Assembly (NCBI RefSeq): GCF_000374565.1
Contig: NZ_KB894685.1
Location: forward strand, 534,221 to 598,220
Length of the DNA: 64,000 bases
From: Siminovitchia fordii DSM 16014 = CIP 108821
Lineage (GTDB): Bacteria > Bacillota > Bacilli > Bacillales > Bacillaceae_C
Reading direction: 5' to 3'
Shown: one piece after another, positions 35,780 through 43,891 of the stretch
How positions within the stretch are numbered: position 1 is the stretch's first letter
How the letters are laid out: each line of letters begins with the position of its first letter
Translations under genes and position numbers: made by a program
Notes under the pieces: model-generated
Database searches by the model: none
Seen by the model: only the letters and a program-made list of their open reading frames with translations
What the model was told of the DNA's origin: nothing

Positions 35780-36366
35780 CTAATGCAGAATAATTGAAAT
35801 AGCACTATAAACCAATAATAATGCCATTATTATATTAAATGGCCGTCTGTACTTCGCTAATAACTTTTGAAAAATAGAACCAAATAAACTCCAACTAGAT
35901 GAACTTATAAAACCAACAATCCCTAAAAAAAGTGAGAAAATTAAGTAACTAAAGTAAGAATGATAATAAGGAAGAATAAAGGTTGTTACAACTGTTACGC
36001 TATAAAGAATACCTTTTGGATTAATAAATTGTAATATTGTACCTATTACGAAAAGATTTTTACTGCTGGCATCTTTTCTATCGTTATGATGATCTTTACT
36101 GGTAAGTGTCTTAAAAGCCAAATATAACATATAACCCATACCCAAAATGGTCAAGGGCCTTTTATAATTGGTAATACGTTTATAAGCAAAAGATTAAAAA
36201 AACTACACACTAATGCGAGAACAAAAAATCCTACTGAAACTCCCAGACAAAACTTGATCGTTTTATTAAATCCATATTTGTTTGCAAACGACATCGCCAT
36301 AAAATTGTTTGGCCCCGGAGTAAAACTGTTAATAAAAACAAACAACAAGAAGGATAAAAATGGCAC
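35780..36366 (-). pseudogene. LysE/RhtB-family exporter, frameshifted
   Basis: Two overlapping frames together give one amino-acid exporter of about 200 residues. The first, from GTG 36366 (VPFLSFLLFVFINSFTPGPNNFMAM, with GGGGGGAG upstream), has the LysE start and GPN motif. The second continues with LTILGMGYMLYLAFKTL and FINPKGILYSV. They are offset by one base at TATAAAAGGCCC near 36152-36165; one missing A would explain it. It is either a recent inactivation or a base-calling error. It is divergent from the XRE-cupin regulator, a common exporter-regulator pairing. Confidence 0.85.
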
Positions 36367-36485
36367 TGTTCGAAACTCCCCCCTCACATTTTGCATGTTA
36401 TAATGCACAAAACGCACAACATAAATTACCAAACTATATTGTACATTTCAGACGTTATAATGTAAATCATGGAGGATGATTTTTT

Positions 36486-37040
36486 ATGGAGGATATTCAT
36501 TTGATTTTGGCGAAAAATTTAAAGGCAATTAGGAAGAAGGAAAAACTAAGTTTAGAAAAAGTCTCAGAATTATGTGGTGTCAGTAAAACTATGATAGGTC
36601 AAATTGAAAGAGGAGAATCCAGCCCAACTCTTACAACTATTTGGAAAATCGCTAATGGATTAAAAGTCTCTTTTACTTCCTTAATTAATAATCCACAGCC
36701 TGATACCAAAGTTGTTTCAAAAGAAGAGATTCAAATCTTGTCTGAAGACAATGGAAGGTACAGAGTATATCCCTTTTTTCCTTTCCAAGAGGAAAGGCGC
36801 TTTGAAATTTATGCTGTTGAAATTGAAAAAGAAGGTATGTTAAGTTCTGATTCACACAGAAATGGGACCGAGGAATTTATTACTGTTTTTGATGGAGAAA
36901 TTACTATAACTGTTAATAATTGCGAGTATAATTTAAAAAATGGCGATTCAATAAGATTTAAGGCTGATAGGCCTCACACATATTATAATCCTGGAACAAC
37001 TTTAACTAGGTTAAGTATGACAATATATTATCCTGTTTAA
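36486..37040 (+). CDS. XRE-cupin transcriptional regulator
   Basis: 184 residues: an N-terminal XRE helix-turn-helix (about 6-62; LSLEKVSELCGVSKTMIGQIERGESSPTL) joined to a C-terminal cupin (about 105-182; EEFITVFDGEITITV, LKNGDSIRFKADRPHTYYNPG). Such proteins sense small ligands, often amino acids or polyamines. The gene diverges from the frameshifted LysE exporter with a 119-bp shared region in which GTTATAATG occurs twice, a likely promoter/operator overlap. The ATG is preceded by GGAGGATG. Confidence 0.9.
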   Translation: MEDIHLILAKNLKAIRKKEKLSLEKVSELCGVSKTMIGQIERGESSPTLTTIWKIANGLKVSFTSLINNPQPDTKVVSKEEIQILSEDNGRYRVYPFFPFQEERRFEIYAVEIEKEGMLSSDSHRNGTEEFITVFDGEITITVNNCEYNLKNGDSIRFKADRPHTYYNPGTTLTRLSMTIYYPV

Positions 37041-37294
37041 TACACACTCACGGGTAGCGTTGATTAAACACGTTCCCTAATCTAGAAGGCAAGGCAGTGA
37101 CAGCATTCAGTGAAAGTTTGCCAGGTGGGCTAAAATTCGGCTAAAAAATAAAAATTAGCCCCAAATTCCTAATACACAAATGGTTTTTAATGGTTTAGTT
37201 TCTTATGTCCTATAGGAAAAGCTGTCAAAGATGTGCTATAGTAATAAGATATAGAAGATTTTAACCATTATCGAAATAGGGAGGTTATAAAGAG

Positions 37295-37810
37295 ATGAAA
37301 TATGGAATTGTTATATTTCCCTCTAAGACATTGCAGGATTTGGCAAACTCCTATCGGAAGAGGTATGACCCCCATTATGCGCTGATTCCTCCTCATCTGA
37401 CATTGAAAGCGGCTTTTGAAACAGATATGGATGTCAATTCCATCACTGAGCAGTTGGAAGCGATCGCAAAGAAATATGAACCTTTCACTTTAAACATCAG
37501 AAAAGTGAGCTCATTCCAGCCCATAAACAACACAATTCATTTGAAGGCAGAGAAGACATCACAGTTAGAAGATCTTTACGAGGATCTTTACTCATCTTTG
37601 CCTGGTGATAAGCCGGAACATCCTTTTGTTCCGCATATTACAATCGGACAAAAGCTATCGAATGATGAGCACTCCGATGTGTATGGCCAGCTAAGGATGC
37701 TGGGGGTTGAACACGAAGAAATCGTTGACCGGTTCCATCTTGTGTACCAGCTTGAAAATGGGTCATGGACTGTTTATGAGACGTTTCGCCTTGGAAAGGA
37801 TCCCCAATAA
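37295..37810 (+). CDS. yjcG: 2'-5' RNA ligase-like phosphoesterase YjcG
   Basis: 171-residue protein of the 2H phosphoesterase superfamily. The two catalytic HxT motifs are H34-L-T36 (IPPHLTLKA) and H114-I-T116 (VPHITIGQ). Natural substrate unknown, probably a cyclic or 2'-5' linked nucleotide. Start ATG follows GGGAGG. Its TAA overlaps the ATG of yjcF by one base, so translation is coupled. Confidence 0.92.
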   Translation: MKYGIVIFPSKTLQDLANSYRKRYDPHYALIPPHLTLKAAFETDMDVNSITEQLEAIAKKYEPFTLNIRKVSSFQPINNTIHLKAEKTSQLEDLYEDLYSSLPGDKPEHPFVPHITIGQKLSNDEHSDVYGQLRMLGVEHEEIVDRFHLVYQLENGSWTVYETFRLGKDPQ

Positions 37811-38235
37811 TGAAAGTACTTCAAGCCGGAACAGAAAATCAACTTCAAGATGCTTTCAACATTCGTAAAAAAGTGTTTGTCGAAGAACAGGACGTTCCTA
37901 TTGAAATCGAAATCGACGAACATGAAAACAACTCAGCCCACTTCGTTCTTTATGATGAAGAAACGCCAGTAGGCGCGGGCAGATTCCGGGTTCTTGATGG
38001 AAAGGGGAAAGTGGAAAGGATCTGTATTCTTCCGGAATATCGCGGAAATGGTGCAGGCATTCAAATCATGGAAGAAATTGAGGAGTATGCAAAAAAACTC
38101 CCTGTTGACGAGTTAGTTTTGAATGCCCAATCCTATGCCGTTCCCTTTTATGAAAAGCTTGGATATAGTATGATATCGGACGAGTTTTTAGATGCAGGCA
38201 TTCCGCACCGCAAAATGAAAAAGAAGCTGGAATAA
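37810..38235 (+). CDS. yjcF: GNAT N-acetyltransferase YjcF
   Basis: 141-residue GNAT enzyme. Motif A is VERICILPEYRGNGAGIQIMEEIE (acetyl-CoA pyrophosphate loop), followed by LNAQSYAVPFYEKLGY, the typical ElaA/YjcF-like end. Acceptor substrate unknown. It is translationally coupled to yjcG and ends in a strong terminator. Confidence 0.9.
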   Translation: MKVLQAGTENQLQDAFNIRKKVFVEEQDVPIEIEIDEHENNSAHFVLYDEETPVGAGRFRVLDGKGKVERICILPEYRGNGAGIQIMEEIEEYAKKLPVDELVLNAQSYAVPFYEKLGYSMISDEFLDAGIPHRKMKKKLE

Positions 38236-38236
38236 A

Positions 38237-38279
38237 GAATCCCCTTAAGATTTCATTCCGAAATTTTAAGGGGATTCTC
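38237..38279. terminator. Convergent terminator between yjcF and the MBL gene
   Basis: Long inverted repeat AGAATCCCCTTAA...TTAAGGGGATTCT with a T-rich right flank. It overlaps the stop of the minus-strand MBL gene and probably serves both. Confidence 0.85.
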
Positions 38280-39186
38280 CTTTTAGCCAAGGGGTATGTC
38301 CATTTATGGATATAGCAATGTCGCCATTTTCTATGAGTGAGGTTATGTATGCGGTAAAAGAAGTTCTGAATAGCAGCCATTGTCCGATTTCACGGGCCTT
38401 TAACCCGTAGTAATCAAACATTTTTCCCAATAGAACCTCCATTGAAATACCGTTGGGTGACATTATTATGCTGTTTAACAGGAATTGCTTGATGTGTGTA
38501 TGGCAGTTGATATTTGCCTGAATCGTCTCTGAAATATCGGCTTCGTAATCACCGTGCCCCGGAAGCGCCCCTCGGAAAACCAAGCTCTGTAACTTCTCAA
38601 GAGAGTGTATCGTGGCATCCGCATCTACAATGAAAGGAACCTTATGCTTGGCAAGTACTTTGGGACCAAAATAGCTGTCTGCTGCATATAGGATCTCCCC
38701 AATGATAATTCCCATCTGCGAGTAGCTGTGTCCAGGCAAATGAACAGCCTCAAAACGAAAAGGTCCCACTTCATGCCGCCCTTCATGGATGAAACCATCA
38801 ATGATTACCGGCTCCCCCTCCAAAAATTTGTTTCTTAATTGTTTAATCGGCATTGCACCATTCCACAGATAAATCGGTTCAAGAATAGGATGTTCCATAA
38901 TCGCTGCTTCAAGCCGCGGAGCATGCAATTTTACCTTTTGCTGCTTCTGCAAAAAGGATGCGCCTCCATAGTGGTCAGTATGAGCATGAGTCAAAAAAAC
39001 ATAATCGATGGGAAGATTGTATCCCTTCAATATGTTCAATATCTTTTTTGCTGTGCCTTTATCAATACCGGAATCAATGAGCAACCCCTTTCCATCTTTA
39101 TGTATATATCCGATATTGACAGCGCCGCAGAAATAATAGCAGCAATCCGAAATTTCCCTCAATTCCAAACTAAACAGTCCTTCCAA
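38266..39186 (-). CDS. Metallo-beta-lactamase-fold hydrolase
   Basis: 306-residue MBL-fold protein with the dinuclear metal motif THAHTDHYGG (HxHxDH, near 86-95), a third histidine in HLPGHSYSQ, aspartate in YAADSYF and a late LPGHGDY. A C-terminal helical extension (about 225-300) resembles winged-helix tails of BLACT-type hydrolases. Substrate unknown. It is the gene furthest downstream in a minus-strand run with the sporulation genes, but spaced from them. Confidence 0.88.
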   Translation of the reverse strand: MEGLFSLELREISDCCYYFCGAVNIGYIHKDGKGLLIDSGIDKGTAKKILNILKGYNLPIDYVFLTHAHTDHYGGASFLQKQQKVKLHAPRLEAAIMEHPILEPIYLWNGAMPIKQLRNKFLEGEPVIIDGFIHEGRHEVGPFRFEAVHLPGHSYSQMGIIIGEILYAADSYFGPKVLAKHKVPFIVDADATIHSLEKLQSLVFRGALPGHGDYEADISETIQANINCHTHIKQFLLNSIIMSPNGISMEVLLGKMFDYYGLKAREIGQWLLFRTSFTAYITSLIENGDIAISINGHTPWLKGESP

Positions 39187-39194
39187 CTATATTG

Positions 39195-39449
39195 TTATAC
39201 ATATTCGTTTAAATACCGGCCTTTCCCTTTTTCTTTTGTAAATTTTCTATTTTTACGTGGTTTCGCCCCGCTTTTGCCTTTATTTTTCAGCTGGATTACC
39301 GCCGCAGTTGCCCCCGATTGGAATTTTGGCTGAAACCTGATTCTGGGTGTGAAATGGACAGGTATGGGATCACGGGTTTTCTCCTTTTCCTGATCTCTTT
39401 TTTGATATTCCGTGTATTGGTTTATTTTGATTGGTGTAATATATCCCAT
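39195..39449 (-). CDS. Small basic hypothetical protein (84 residues)
   Basis: Starts MGYITPIKINQYTEYQKRD, then a basic Lys/Arg/Gly-rich tail (KNKGKSGAKPRKNRKF). I have a vague memory of Bacillus small proteins beginning MGYI/V-x-P...QY-x-x-Y, but cannot name a family. AGGAGG ten bases before the ATG supports expression. It lies between spoVIF and the MBL gene. Confidence 0.7.
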   Translation of the reverse strand: MGYITPIKINQYTEYQKRDQEKEKTRDPIPVHFTPRIRFQPKFQSGATAAVIQLKNKGKSGAKPRKNRKFTKEKGKGRYLNEYV

Positions 39450-39520
39450 GGAGCAGATTCCTCCTTTTCCATAATTAATACTATTTACCCCAATAAAATA
39501 ACTTTAAACTTGATTTTTCA

Positions 39521-39551
39521 AAAAAGTAGGACTTGCACGAATGCAAGCCCT
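39521..39551 (-). terminator. Terminator of spoVIF
   Basis: GGGCTTGCA-TTCG-TGCAAGTCC stem followed by TACTTTTTT on the minus strand. Confidence 0.88.
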
Positions 39552-39556
39552 CTCGT

Positions 39557-39811
39557 CTATTTTTTATTCAACATATTTGAAATAGTGTTCATATCCAATT
39601 TATTTCCGTCCTTTGTTATCGTACGTACCATCTTATCTTCCATCTCTTTTGAAACCGGACGGTTTGCAATCCTTGCAACTTCCCTGATTACCCGTCGGAC
39701 TGTTCTCTCATCTTTAAAGTTTGCATTTTGTAGTGAATTCGCAAGTTTAAGTACTTCATTCATATCGACCCCGGTCTTGCTCTCAATATTTTTGAAAAAT
39801 TGATTATCCAT
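39557..39811 (-). CDS. spoVIF: Stage VI sporulation protein F
   Basis: 84 residues, matching B. subtilis SpoVIF (YjcC) in length and in stretches such as NQFFKNIESKTGVDM, DERTVRRVIREVARIANRPVS and DMNTISNMLNKK. It is a small helical mother-cell protein that influences late coat assembly, in B. subtilis by stabilising GerR. ATG follows AAGGAGG. The upstream sequence carries a sigma-K-type promoter. Confidence 0.9.
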   Translation of the reverse strand: MDNQFFKNIESKTGVDMNEVLKLANSLQNANFKDERTVRRVIREVARIANRPVSKEMEDKMVRTITKDGNKLDMNTISNMLNKK

Positions 39812-39842
39812 TATTTAAAATAGCCTCCTTTTCATCTTTTAT

Positions 39843-39868
39843 ATATTATGAAGAAGGCTATTTTTGGT
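39843..39868 (-). promoter_or_regulatory. Sigma-K-type promoter of spoVIF
   Basis: Minus strand AC (39868-39867), 16 bp, CATAATAT (39850-39843). This fits the AC-N16/17-CATANNNT form of the late mother-cell sigma factor. It is about 32 bp above the spoVIF start. Confidence 0.7.
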
Positions 39869-40067
39869 GAGGTATAGATGGCCAAAAATGTAGGATTCCA
39901 CCAATATCCTTTATCAGGAAAGTGGTTGGTAGGCTTGGACGGATAGGAACGATGCAACAGGACGTCGCTGCTAGACTGCCGTCAGACAATTTCCCAGTAC
40001 AGGACCTGCTGACAATCGAATATCACCTTTACTGTACGTATTAAACAAGATCATTGCGCTTTGACTC

Positions 40068-40424
40068 TTAGCCTTTTGGCTTGAATATTAAAGCTCCTAG
40101 GAACCCGAAAACAATGGCGGCTGAGATGCCTGAAGAGGTAACTTCGAACATTCCTGTAATGACACCTACAAGTCCGTGCTTGTCGGCCTCCATCATCGCT
40201 CCATGGACTAACGAGTTCCCAAAACTTGTAATCGGTATGGTCGCTCCAGCCCCTGCAAAATCAATAAGGGGATCATACAGACCAAAACCAGCTAATATTG
40301 CACCAGCAACAACCATTGCACTCAAGGTGTGGGCAGGCGTCAATTTGGCAACATCAAACATGAGCTGTCCAATCACGCAAATAACCCCGCCAATAACAAA
40401 TGCCCAAAAAAACATGGCAAGCAT
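40068..40424 (-). CDS. spoVAE: Stage V sporulation protein AE (SpoVAEb)
   Basis: 118-residue integral membrane protein of the SpoVA dipicolinate-channel complex in the spore inner membrane. Three to four helices; conserved [24 protein letters not shown]. The frame is open to 40520, but AGGAGGGATTTC before ATG 40424 and the normal N-terminus ([13 protein letters not shown]) fix the start. It overlaps no other gene but starts 14 bp after spoVAD ends. It shares its fold and the GFGNxxxHGA-type loop with SpoVAC. Confidence 0.92.
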   Translation of the reverse strand: MLAMFFWAFVIGGVICVIGQLMFDVAKLTPAHTLSAMVVAGAILAGFGLYDPLIDFAGAGATIPITSFGNSLVHGAMMEADKHGLVGVITGMFEVTSSGISAAIVFGFLGALIFKPKG

Positions 40425-40437
40425 GAAATCCCTCCTG

Positions 40438-41454
40438 TTAAATGTATTCGATGGCGACTGCATGAGCGATGCATGGAATGGATTCTTTCTGCTGGAAAGA
40501 AAGCGGTGACAAAAGAGCACCAGTAGCTACAAATAATATTCGTTTATACTTTCCTTCCTTCATCTCATTAAGCAAATGTCCATACATGACAATCGCTGAG
40601 CAGGCAGGACCACTTGCTCCCGCAAATACCTCCTGCTCTTTTTTATATATGAGAAGACCGCAATCCTGAAACTGTTCCGCTTCAACAGATACCCCTTTTT
40701 GTTTAAAAAGATCTAAAGCTGCCCTCCTGCCTATATCGGCGAGGTCTCCGGTTACAATCAGGTCGTAATGGGATGGGTCAATACCAAGATCGAAAAAATG
40801 CCTTTGGATTGTGTCAACGGCTGCCGGCGCCATCGCCCCCCCCATATTAAAGGGATCAGTCAACCCCATGTCAATCACTTTTCCGATAGTGGCCGAAGTA
40901 ATCCTTGGATGCGGAGAATTGACCAATGTTCCCGATCCGACAAGAGCAACCCCTGCTCCTGTTACCGTCCATTGAGCAGTCGGCGGCTTCTGTCCCCCGT
41001 ATTCCGTAGGGTAGCGGAATTGGCGCTCTGCCGAAGCATTATGACTCGAAGCTCCGGAAAGGATATAGTCGGCCCCGCCATTATTAACGATCAAAGCTGC
41101 GAGCCCTAGACCCTCCGTTGAAGTGGCACATGCACTAAATATTCCAAGGTGAGGAATTTGGTTCGTTCGCGCTGCAAAACTGGTCGGAGTAATTTGATTG
41201 ATTAAATCACCAGCCAAAAAAAACTGAACATCCTCCCCTTTTAATGCTTTTTTTCTTAAGGCAATATCAACAGCATCCTCAAGCAAAACAGTTTGCGCCT
41301 TTTCATAAGAATCTTTCCCCATCCATAAATCCGTGTGAAATTTATCAAAGTCATTTGTGAGACGTCCTTCCTTCTCAAAAGGACCGCCTACCGTACCTGT
41401 TGATAATATGGCCGGCTTACGGTCAAATACCCACGTCTGATTGCCAACAAGCAT
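40438..41454 (-). CDS. spoVAD: Stage V sporulation protein AD
   Basis: 338-residue thiolase-fold protein that binds dipicolinic acid and guides its uptake into the forespore. Clear landmarks are [63 protein letters not shown]-type core, and [18 protein letters not shown] 41454 shares one base with the spoVAC stop and has GGGGAGG upstream, so translation is coupled; an in-frame GTG at 41469 is less likely. Confidence 0.95.
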   Translation of the reverse strand: MLVGNQTWVFDRKPAILSTGTVGGPFEKEGRLTNDFDKFHTDLWMGKDSYEKAQTVLLEDAVDIALRKKALKGEDVQFFLAGDLINQITPTSFAARTNQIPHLGIFSACATSTEGLGLAALIVNNGGADYILSGASSHNASAERQFRYPTEYGGQKPPTAQWTVTGAGVALVGSGTLVNSPHPRITSATIGKVIDMGLTDPFNMGGAMAPAAVDTIQRHFFDLGIDPSHYDLIVTGDLADIGRRAALDLFKQKGVSVEAEQFQDCGLLIYKKEQEVFAGASGPACSAIVMYGHLLNEMKEGKYKRILFVATGALLSPLSFQQKESIPCIAHAVAIEYI

Positions 41455-41930
41455 TATAACCCTCCCCACTTTATTAATATCGTTTTGATGAGTGCAACAA
41501 GAAACGCAGAAAACACCCCAAATATGATGACGGATCCTGCCAGTTTAAATATATTTCCTCCTACTCCCGTAACAAAGCCTTCACTTCTGTGTTCGATCGC
41601 GGACGATATGACAGCATTACCAAAACCGGTCACCGGTACTGCACTTCCTGCCCCAGCAAATTGGCCAAGCCGGTCATATACACCGAATCCTGTCAGAAGC
41701 ATGGCAAAGAAAACCATTGTAGCAACAGTAGGGTTTCCTGCTGTCTGCTCGGTAAAATCGAAAAAATAAATATAAAAGTAAGTGACCGCCTGTCCGATAA
41801 CGCAAATCGTACCGCCTACCCAAAAAGCCCGAATACAGTTTTTTAAAATGGGCCTTTGGGTTTCATGTTTTTTCTGAAGTTGTTCATATTGGATCTGTTC
41901 AGGTGTCTTTGCCTTATTTTTGCTGGACAT
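41454..41930 (-). CDS. spoVAC: Stage V sporulation protein AC
   Basis: 158-residue membrane protein of the SpoVA channel; in B. subtilis SpoVAC acts as a mechanosensitive component. A charged N-terminus precedes four helices with FWVGGTICVIGQ, RLGQFAGAGSAVPVTGFGNAVISSAIEHRSEGF. The only SpoVA members here are AC, AD and AE; AA, AB, AEa and AF are not in the window. The upstream neighbour, 11 bp away, is a sporulation lipoprotein. Confidence 0.95.
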   Translation of the reverse strand: MSSKNKAKTPEQIQYEQLQKKHETQRPILKNCIRAFWVGGTICVIGQAVTYFYIYFFDFTEQTAGNPTVATMVFFAMLLTGFGVYDRLGQFAGAGSAVPVTGFGNAVISSAIEHRSEGFVTGVGGNIFKLAGSVIIFGVFSAFLVALIKTILIKWGGL

Positions 41931-41941
41931 CTTTTTCTCTC

Positions 41942-42424
41942 CTAAGTCATTTCTTCTTTTAATCGAATGATTTTTTTAAACCGTTTTCCAGCTTCGTCAT
42001 TGGACATATTGTCGTCGTCCAAATCCTCTTTTAACCTCACTGACTCCAAGAAGATTTTATAATCGCTGGAAACTATAAATTTCTCGTCGGGATATTCTTT
42101 GTTCAGTTTTTTGGTAAGTTCTTTTTCAATCTTTTTCATTCTAAACCTTTGAAGATGCTTCACTTTATAAGCCACAATGATATTCTTATCACCTTCTACA
42201 ACTGCTACATCATAAATTTCATCAATTTTTGACACTTCTTTTCTTACCTGGTAGGCAATTGACTTATCCTCATCCCTTTGTTTCAATTCAATAGGAGGTG
42301 GACTCGTCGTTTTCAGCAAGGCTGAATCACTCTTATTGTGTTCCTTGCCGTCATCATAGGAGCATGCGGAAAGAGTCAAAAAAATGACGGCTGAAATAAT
42401 AATCTTTGATGATTTCCTTAGCAT
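41942..42424 (-). CDS. YhcN/YlaJ-family sporulation lipoprotein
   Basis: 160-residue lipoprotein with signal peptide and lipobox LTLSAC (lipid on C21). The domain contains VAVVEGDKNIIVAYKVKHLQRFRMKKIEKELTKKL, typical of YhcN/YlaJ spore lipoproteins. It is the first gene of the lipoprotein-spoVAC-spoVAD-spoVAE unit. Upstream, CATAATTTA on the minus strand (near 42475) resembles a sigma-E/K -10 and CATTCTG (near 42445) a sigma-G -10; I cannot decide between them. Confidence 0.85.
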   Translation of the reverse strand: MLRKSSKIIISAVIFLTLSACSYDDGKEHNKSDSALLKTTSPPPIELKQRDEDKSIAYQVRKEVSKIDEIYDVAVVEGDKNIIVAYKVKHLQRFRMKKIEKELTKKLNKEYPDEKFIVSSDYKIFLESVRLKEDLDDDNMSNDEAGKRFKKIIRLKEEMT

Positions 42425-42523
42425 GTCAACCTCCGCTTTTCAGAATGGTAACTATATTTTTCACCATTTCATGTAAATTATGAACGGAAATGTCTGCTCA
42501 TGTTACTAACAGATATTTTAAAA

Positions 42524-42564
42524 AATAAACAGGGAAATTCCCGTTAAGAATTTCCCTGTTTATT
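42524..42564. terminator. Bidirectional terminator with 17-bp perfect stem
   Basis: Two 17-base arms (left arm AATAAACAGGGAAATTC) around a 7-base loop, with A/T-rich flanks. It ends the 44-codon gene on the minus strand and insulates the spoVA unit. Confidence 0.85.
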
Positions 42565-42595
42565 TATGCATGCCAATCAGCGAAAAAGCTCTTCG

Positions 42596-42730
42596 CTAGT
42601 ACATTTTCGTCTTCTTAGTGGGCCCGCCGCATCCGCAGCCTTTTCTCTTTTTATGAACAGGAGTGACCGGCCTTTTCTTACTTCCATTTTTTTTCAAAAG
42701 TCTCACTTCCCGCTTTGGTATTGGATGCAT
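42596..42730 (-). CDS. 44-residue basic Cys/Gly-tail protein
   Basis: Very short gene: MHPIPKREVRLLKKNGSKKRPVTP then VHKKRKGCGCGGPTKKTKMY. About a third of residues are Lys/Arg, and the CGCGG cluster near the C-terminus is distinctive. AAGGTG lies five to six bases before the ATG and a strong terminator follows. I do not recognise the family. Its place between yjcA and spoVAC, among coat and spore genes, suggests a small spore protein; cysteine-rich and lysine-rich tails are common in cross-linked coat proteins. Function is inference only. Confidence 0.72.
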   Translation of the reverse strand: MHPIPKREVRLLKKNGSKKRPVTPVHKKRKGCGCGGPTKKTKMY

Positions 42731-42789
42731 CTATGCACCTTGTTTATTTTATGTTTATCCCAGGTTTATCGTTTTCCTAAAATCCCAGA

Positions 42790-43146
42790 TCACTCTATGT
42801 TTTTTGACTGAATCCACGTTTCCACTAAAGCTGCAAGTCCCGCGACAGCCAGAACAATGACCACGGGCTTATATAGTACAGGAATGTAATAACGCATCAA
42901 GAATAATCCTATTGACACCCATATGCCTGTGCACCAGAAACAGCTGAGAAGGGCACCCATCCATCCCCGAAGGCCTTCTTCTTTTGGCAGCAAATAGACT
43001 TCTGTTTTCCCTTCATCGTTTTTTTCCTCATATTCATCCATAAATGGACTTCTAATCCACTCCGTTATTTGATCATAGACCAAAAGTCTCGTGAGACGAA
43101 AAACAGCCATGCTGAAAATGATGTATTCCAGCCACGAAATATCCAT
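42790..43146 (-). CDS. yjcA: DUF1360 sporulation protein YjcA
   Basis: 118-residue membrane protein with helices near 5-25, 65-85 and 90-108. It carries FRLTRLLVYDQITEWIRSPF and a LSCFWCTGIWVS segment, the DUF1360 hallmarks. B. subtilis yjcA is a sporulation gene beside cotV-Z and spoVIF, matching this neighbourhood. ATG 43146 with GGGGGTGG upstream is preferred to the in-frame GTG nine bases earlier. It is divergent from cotZ. Molecular role unknown. Confidence 0.88.
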   Translation of the reverse strand: MDISWLEYIIFSMAVFRLTRLLVYDQITEWIRSPFMDEYEEKNDEGKTEVYLLPKEEGLRGWMGALLSCFWCTGIWVSIGLFLMRYYIPVLYKPVVIVLAVAGLAALVETWIQSKNIE

Positions 43147-43269
43147 TGATTCCACCCCCTTAATTGCCTATTTTATGTAAAACAGGCGTCTGTCCGTTAC
43201 TCATTTACCCATGGATTAATATGTTATTAGTGTCAATGACCATATACAATAATAAGGAGGAAATTAAAG

Positions 43270-43827
43270 ATGAGCTTCGAAGAAATGGAATCGCCCTTCG
43301 ATCATACAGAGCCGACATCTCATCATCACGGGGGCGGAGGCAGTGGTGGATGCAGCGGCGGCTGTACCCTAGATTGTGTTTGTCAAGTAGTCAGGGCAAT
43401 TAAAGATATCCAGGATCAGGCAGAAGAAGAATGCGAAGCATGCACATCCAACTGCTTTGTTGAACCGCTTGGGGATTTGGGCGTACGTGGACGCAGAGAT
43501 GCGGACACTCGCGTATTCACTTTAACTCATAAAAACGGTGAATTGTTTAAGGCTCTGTTCAGAGGACATCAAGGCAAATGTGTATCAGTCTTTTTCAGGG
43601 TGGAAGAAATCTTTGATAATTGCTGTGCTACCCTGAGAGTACTTGTTCCTTTGAGAAAAGATGGGAAGACAGTTGTTGATATCATGGACACACACGGAAA
43701 AGTTAACTTTGCCGAGCTTTGCGAAGTAAGAGACTGGGGCCGGAGTAATAGCTGTGTAACGGTTGATCTCCACTGCTTCTGCGCAGTCCAATGTATTGCA
43801 GATGTCGACCTGGAGCTTTGCGATTAA
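43270..43827 (+). CDS. cotZ: Spore coat protein CotZ/CotY family
   Basis: 185-residue cysteine-rich coat protein (about 17 Cys) of the outer crust/exosporium. The N-terminus has a His/Gly-rich run (SHHHGGGGSGGCSGGC) not typical of B. subtilis CotZ, then CVCQVVRAIKDIQDQAEEECEACTSNC and the conserved core with CVSVFFRVEEIFDNCCATLRVL and NSCVTVDLHCFCAVQC. It forms disulphide-linked two-dimensional lattices. Only one CotY/Z copy is present. ATG follows AAGGAGG. A strong convergent terminator follows. Confidence 0.92.
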   Translation: MSFEEMESPFDHTEPTSHHHGGGGSGGCSGGCTLDCVCQVVRAIKDIQDQAEEECEACTSNCFVEPLGDLGVRGRRDADTRVFTLTHKNGELFKALFRGHQGKCVSVFFRVEEIFDNCCATLRVLVPLRKDGKTVVDIMDTHGKVNFAELCEVRDWGRSNSCVTVDLHCFCAVQCIADVDLELCD

Positions 43828-43831
43828 TTCA

Positions 43832-43869
43832 GAAGACGGAAATGGACCTACCATTTCCGTCTTTCAATT
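43832..43869. terminator. Convergent terminator of cotZ and cotO
   Basis: AAGACGGAAATGG/CCATTTCCGTCTT perfect stem with a short loop and T-rich end. Confidence 0.88.
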
Positions 43870-43891
43870 TTCGGGAAAATACTTAAAATCA

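Noticed and set aside
39959-40045. 30-codon plus frame beginning MQQDVAARLPSDNF below spoVAE
   Set aside because: Weak ribosome site and no known match; length is within chance expectation.
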